Origin: Accumulibacter sp031732815
GTDB taxonomy: Bacteria; Pseudomonadota; Gammaproteobacteria; Burkholderiales; Rhodocyclaceae
Reading direction: 5' to 3'
Length of the DNA stretch: 64,000 bases
Assembly: GCF_031732815.1 (NCBI RefSeq)
Contig: NZ_JAVMKF010000303.1
Coordinates: 6,141 to 70,140, forward strand
The notes beneath the pieces are model-generated. The model had not been told where the DNA came from. It did not search any database and saw only the letters and a program-made list of their open reading frames with translations. The first letter of the stretch is position 1, and every line of letters starts with the position of its first letter. This document shows, in pieces, positions 61,528 through 64,000 of the stretch. The position numbers and the translations under genes are program-made.

Positions 61528-62271
61528 ATGACACAACGTGTTGCTTTGGTTACGGGAGCCATGGGCGGGATCGGTACGGCCATCTGTCAGGAACTGGCCA
61601 AGGCTGGTCACAAGGTGGTCGCTGCCTATCATCCGGAGTTCGACAAGCCGGCCGAGTGGACCAAGGCCATGGCAGAGGCTGGGTTCAACGACTTCATCTG
61701 CGTTGCTGGCGACGTTTCCGACTATGACACGTGTGTCGCGTTGGTCGCCGAGGCGGAAGCGAAGGCGGGTCCGATCGACATCCTGGTCAATAACGCTGGC
61801 ATCACGCGTGACCGGATGTTTGCCAAGATGGAAGTAGGACAGTGGAATGCCGTGATCTCGACCAACCTGTCGAGTCTGTTCAACATGACCAAGCAGGTTT
61901 CGGCGAAGATGGCCGAGCGCGGCTGGGGCCGGATCATCAACATCTCGTCCGTGAATGGGCTGCGCGGCCAGGCTGGGCAAACGAACTATTCGGCCGCCAA
62001 GGCGGGAGTGATCGGTTTCACCAAGGCATTGGCGGCCGAAGTGGCGGCCAAGGGCGTTACCGTGAATGCGATTACGCCGGGCTACGTCGCAACGCCGATG
62101 GTCATGGCGATCAAGCCCGAGATTCTGCAAAGCATCATCGAGACTGTTCCGATGAAGCGGCTGGCCCGGCCCGAAGAGATCGGCGGCGCCTGTGTTTACC
62201 TGGCTTCGGATATTGCTGGTTTCATGACCGGGTCGACGATGAACATCTGTGGCGGTCTTTACTACCAGTAA
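61528..62271 (+). CDS. phaB: Acetoacetyl-CoA reductase (NADPH)
   Basis: Reduces acetoacetyl-CoA to (R)-3-hydroxybutyryl-CoA, the monomer for polyhydroxybutyrate. The 247-aa short-chain dehydrogenase has the cofactor loop TGAMGGIG, NNAGIT, catalytic Ser in INISSVNGL and the YSAAK pair. Its C-terminal part (VPMKRLARPEEIGG) matches PhaB rather than FabG. AGGAAAGGA precedes ATG 61528; upstream in-frame starts are not supported. No phaC or phaA is adjacent in the window. It is followed by a terminator and phaR. Confidence 0.94.
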   Translation: MTQRVALVTGAMGGIGTAICQELAKAGHKVVAAYHPEFDKPAEWTKAMAEAGFNDFICVAGDVSDYDTCVALVAEAEAKAGPIDILVNNAGITRDRMFAKMEVGQWNAVISTNLSSLFNMTKQVSAKMAERGWGRIINISSVNGLRGQAGQTNYSAAKAGVIGFTKALAAEVAAKGVTVNAITPGYVATPMVMAIKPEILQSIIETVPMKRLARPEEIGGACVYLASDIAGFMTGSTMNICGGLYYQ

Positions 62272-62298
62272 GGGTAGACTTCTCATTCGGCAAGGCGA

Positions 62299-62329
62299 GA
62301 CAGGCTCCGCGAGGAGCCTGTCTTTTTTT
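62299..62329 (+). terminator. Rho-independent terminator of phaB
   Basis: Perfect 10-bp stem GACAGGCTCC/GGAGCCTGTC with loop GCGA, followed by seven T residues (62323-62329). Confidence 0.95.
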
Positions 62330-62337
62330 CGCCGGAG

Positions 62338-62343
62338 TATAAT
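62338..62343 (+). promoter_or_regulatory. -10 box of phaR
   Basis: Consensus TATAAT in the context GGAGTATAAT, the same ten bases as before petA. The region where the -35 box should lie overlaps the phaB terminator stem and T-run, and no good -35 match is seen. Confidence 0.55.
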
Positions 62344-62412
62344 TGTGGTGCACCGCACCAACGGGCGCCGGAAAGTCCGTCGAGTCATCCGCCAATGGAG
62401 GAAAGGGTCACC

Positions 62413-62985
62413 ATGCCCGAGCAGCAGCCACGACTGATCAAGAAGTATCCCAACCGTCGTCTCTATGATACGAAGACGAGCGCCTACATCACACTGAGCG
62501 ATGTCAAGGATCTTGTCCTGGCACGCGAGCACTTCAACGTGCTGGACGCCAAGACGAGTGAGGACATTACGCGCAGCATTCTCCTGCAGATCATCCTCGA
62601 GGAAGAAGCTGCTGGTATTCCACTTTTTACAACAGAGTTACTGGCCCAGATGATCCGCTTCTACGGTCATGCCATGCAGGGAATGCTCGGCAAGTACCTT
62701 GAGACGAACATCAAGTCCTTCATCGAGTTCCAGAAGAAGCTGCAGGAACAGTCGCAATCGCTCTATGGCGAAAGCAACAGTCAGATGCAGAGCGACATGT
62801 GGTCGCAGTTCATGAACTTCCAGGGCCCGGCGATGCAGACGATGATGGCTACCTACATGGAGCAGAGCCGAAAGATGCTGCACCAGATGCAGGATCAACT
62901 GAAAACGCAAACCCGTACACTATTTACGAGCATACAAATCCCCGGCTTCGTCAGCGACAAGCCGAGCAAAGACGGGGATCAGTAA
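62413..62985 (+). CDS. phaR: Polyhydroxyalkanoate synthesis repressor PhaR
   Basis: DNA- and granule-binding regulator that represses phasin genes until PHB granules form. The 190-aa protein has the N-terminal DNA-binding domain (LIKKYPNRRLYDTKTSAYIT) and the PHB accumulation regulatory domain (HFNVLDAKTSEDITRSIL). The C-terminal half is rich in Gln and Met (about 110-175), suited to granule contact. ATG 62413 has GGAGGAAAGGG upstream; ATG 62395 overlaps that site and is rejected. Confidence 0.95.
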   Translation: MPEQQPRLIKKYPNRRLYDTKTSAYITLSDVKDLVLAREHFNVLDAKTSEDITRSILLQIILEEEAAGIPLFTTELLAQMIRFYGHAMQGMLGKYLETNIKSFIEFQKKLQEQSQSLYGESNSQMQSDMWSQFMNFQGPAMQTMMATYMEQSRKMLHQMQDQLKTQTRTLFTSIQIPGFVSDKPSKDGDQ

Positions 62986-63077
62986 AGCGCGCTGGCGCGC
63001 GCCTCGCATTCCATTTCGGCTGGCCTCTCCCGCTGCGCGTTGCCGCGCGTGCGGGATGACCGCGCCGCTAGCCTGAC

Positions 63078-64000
63078 TCAGCGCAGCAGCGCGACGTAGG
63101 TCGCCGCGATGATCGCAGTCGTGATCACGCCGCTGATATTGGCGCCGAGAGCCTGGGGCAGAATGATCGCGCTCGGGTTGGCGTCGGTAGCGATCTTCTG
63201 GACGACCTTGGCCGTCGTCGGAACACAACTGACGCCGGCAATTCCGATCATCGGGTTGAACTTCTTGCCGGACCAGAAGTAAAGCAGATAGCCGCCGAGC
63301 AGACCGCCAAGTGCCGAGATGGTCAGAGCCAGCATGCCGAGCAGCAGGAGCTTGAGGACCGTCGGATCGAGCAGCGTATTCGCTTCGCACAGCACACCCA
63401 GCGTCAGGCCAAGAAAGAACGTTGCGCCATACAGGAAGGTCTCGCCGATCAGCTTGGTGAAGACATCGATACCGCTTTCGCGAACAGCAACGCCGAGGAA
63501 CAGCGAGAAGAAGAGCGGCGCGGCAACGGGAAAGAGGAGGCAGAGCAGCGTACACGCAACGACGGCGAAAGTCAGTTTCTGCGAGCGGCTGATCTTTGGT
63601 CCGCGATCGCTGCTCATGTCAAGCCCCCGGATATGCTTGGGCACAAGCCACTTGATCAGGTAGGGGTAGGCACCGTAGGTCAGCCCAAGATAGAGGTAGC
63701 CAACGACGGTGATCGGAACGAAGAGATTCTTCGCCAGAACGAGCGAAGCGAACAAGACCATTGGTCCGTCGGCACCGCCAATCGTTGCCACCGCTGCCGC
63801 TTCGCCCTGTTCGAGGCCGATGCTCATGGCGATCGGGAAGACGGCGATTGTGCCGAGCTCGGCGAAAAGCGCGATGAACATGCTCTGAAAGGGGCGTGCC
63901 ATCACATACCCGACATCGAGCAGCACGCCGATACCCATGAAAACAAGACAGGCGATCAGGCCGTTGCTGAAAGTCAGCGTGTAGATCGGTTGCAGCCAGT
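63078..64000 (-). CDS. oadB: Na+-pumping decarboxylase beta subunit (5' end outside window)
   Basis: Membrane subunit of the oxaloacetate, methylmalonyl-CoA or glutaconyl-CoA decarboxylase family that couples decarboxylation to sodium export. The visible 307 residues (about 70-80% of the usual length) run off the window edge without a stop, so the start is beyond 64000. They include many membrane helices and the signature ATIGGADGPMVLF with the sodium-site aspartate. The conserved C-terminal segment PSAIILPQALGANISGVITT closes it. Which substrate the complex uses depends on the alpha subunit, which is not in view. Confidence 0.93.
   Translation of the reverse strand, partial: WLQPIYTLTFSNGLIACLVFMGIGVLLDVGYVMARPFQSMFIALFAELGTIAVFPIAMSIGLEQGEAAAVATIGGADGPMVLFASLVLAKNLFVPITVVGYLYLGLTYGAYPYLIKWLVPKHIRGLDMSSDRGPKISRSQKLTFAVVACTLLCLLFPVAAPLFFSLFLGVAVRESGIDVFTKLIGETFLYGATFFLGLTLGVLCEANTLLDPTVLKLLLLGMLALTISALGGLLGGYLLYFWSGKKFNPMIGIAGVSCVPTTAKVVQKIATDANPSAIILPQALGANISGVITTAIIAATYVALLR

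Overview
This window is 64 kb of GC-rich bacterial chromosome, densely coded, with no insertion sequence, CRISPR array or tRNA that I could recognise. It has a typical betaproteobacterial gene set: hemB-engB-cytochrome c4, 4.5S RNA-dnaX-ybaB-recR, petABC-sspAB, gloB-methyltransferase-rnhA-dnaQ, bamD/rluD-pgeF and a PHB (phaB/phaR) pair. Protein style and gene order suggest Rhodocyclales, possibly a relative of Candidatus Accumulibacter. That placement is inference from gene content; no 16S gene lies in the window.

Layout. 1-6.5 kb: 3' part of a PAS-GGDEF-EAL protein, hemB, a strong candidate small RNA, engB, cytochrome c4, a CBS-domain protein and a histidine phosphatase. 6.9-11.2 kb: an FAD oxidoreductase, the SRP RNA gene and dnaX-ybaB-recR. 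11.2-23.2 kb: the cytochrome bc1 operon, sspAB, a two-gene his block (hisG-hisD), a CNNM/CorC protein, a PLP amino-acid decarboxylase, dcd and apbC. 23.2-24.0 kb is a gene-free gap.

24.0-49.7 kb is a motility island. A chemotaxis block (two tandem cheV genes, cheY, cheZ, cheA) ends in a clear terminator. It is followed by flhB-flhA-flhF-flhG-fliA-motC-motD, whose genes overlap or nearly touch. On the opposite strand lies flgA-flgM-flgN, and divergent from it flgBCDEFGHIJ-flgKL. Good promoter matches support a hierarchy: a sigma-54 site before flgB and sigma-28 sites before flgM and flgK. FliA would therefore control its own anti-sigma factor and the hook-filament junction proteins. FlhF/FlhG suggest polar flagella. 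Flagellin, filament cap, basal body fli genes, cheW, cheR, cheB and receptors are not here.

49.7-64 kb: three poorly characterised proteins, then dnaQ, rnhA, a YafS-like methyltransferase, gloB, a lone response regulator, a 1124-aa DUF748/AsmA-like protein, bamD, rluD, pgeF, a small membrane protein, phaB (reductase) and phaR (granule regulator). The window ends inside a Na+-pumping decarboxylase beta subunit.

The most interesting observations are a minus-flanked, plus-strand small RNA candidate at about 3.74-3.90 kb built of consecutive hairpins with C-rich loops, one presenting an anti-Shine-Dalgarno CCUCC; a CheZ with two extra N-terminal copies of its CheY-binding peptide; and an FlhG whose nucleotide-binding loop lacks both signature lysines.
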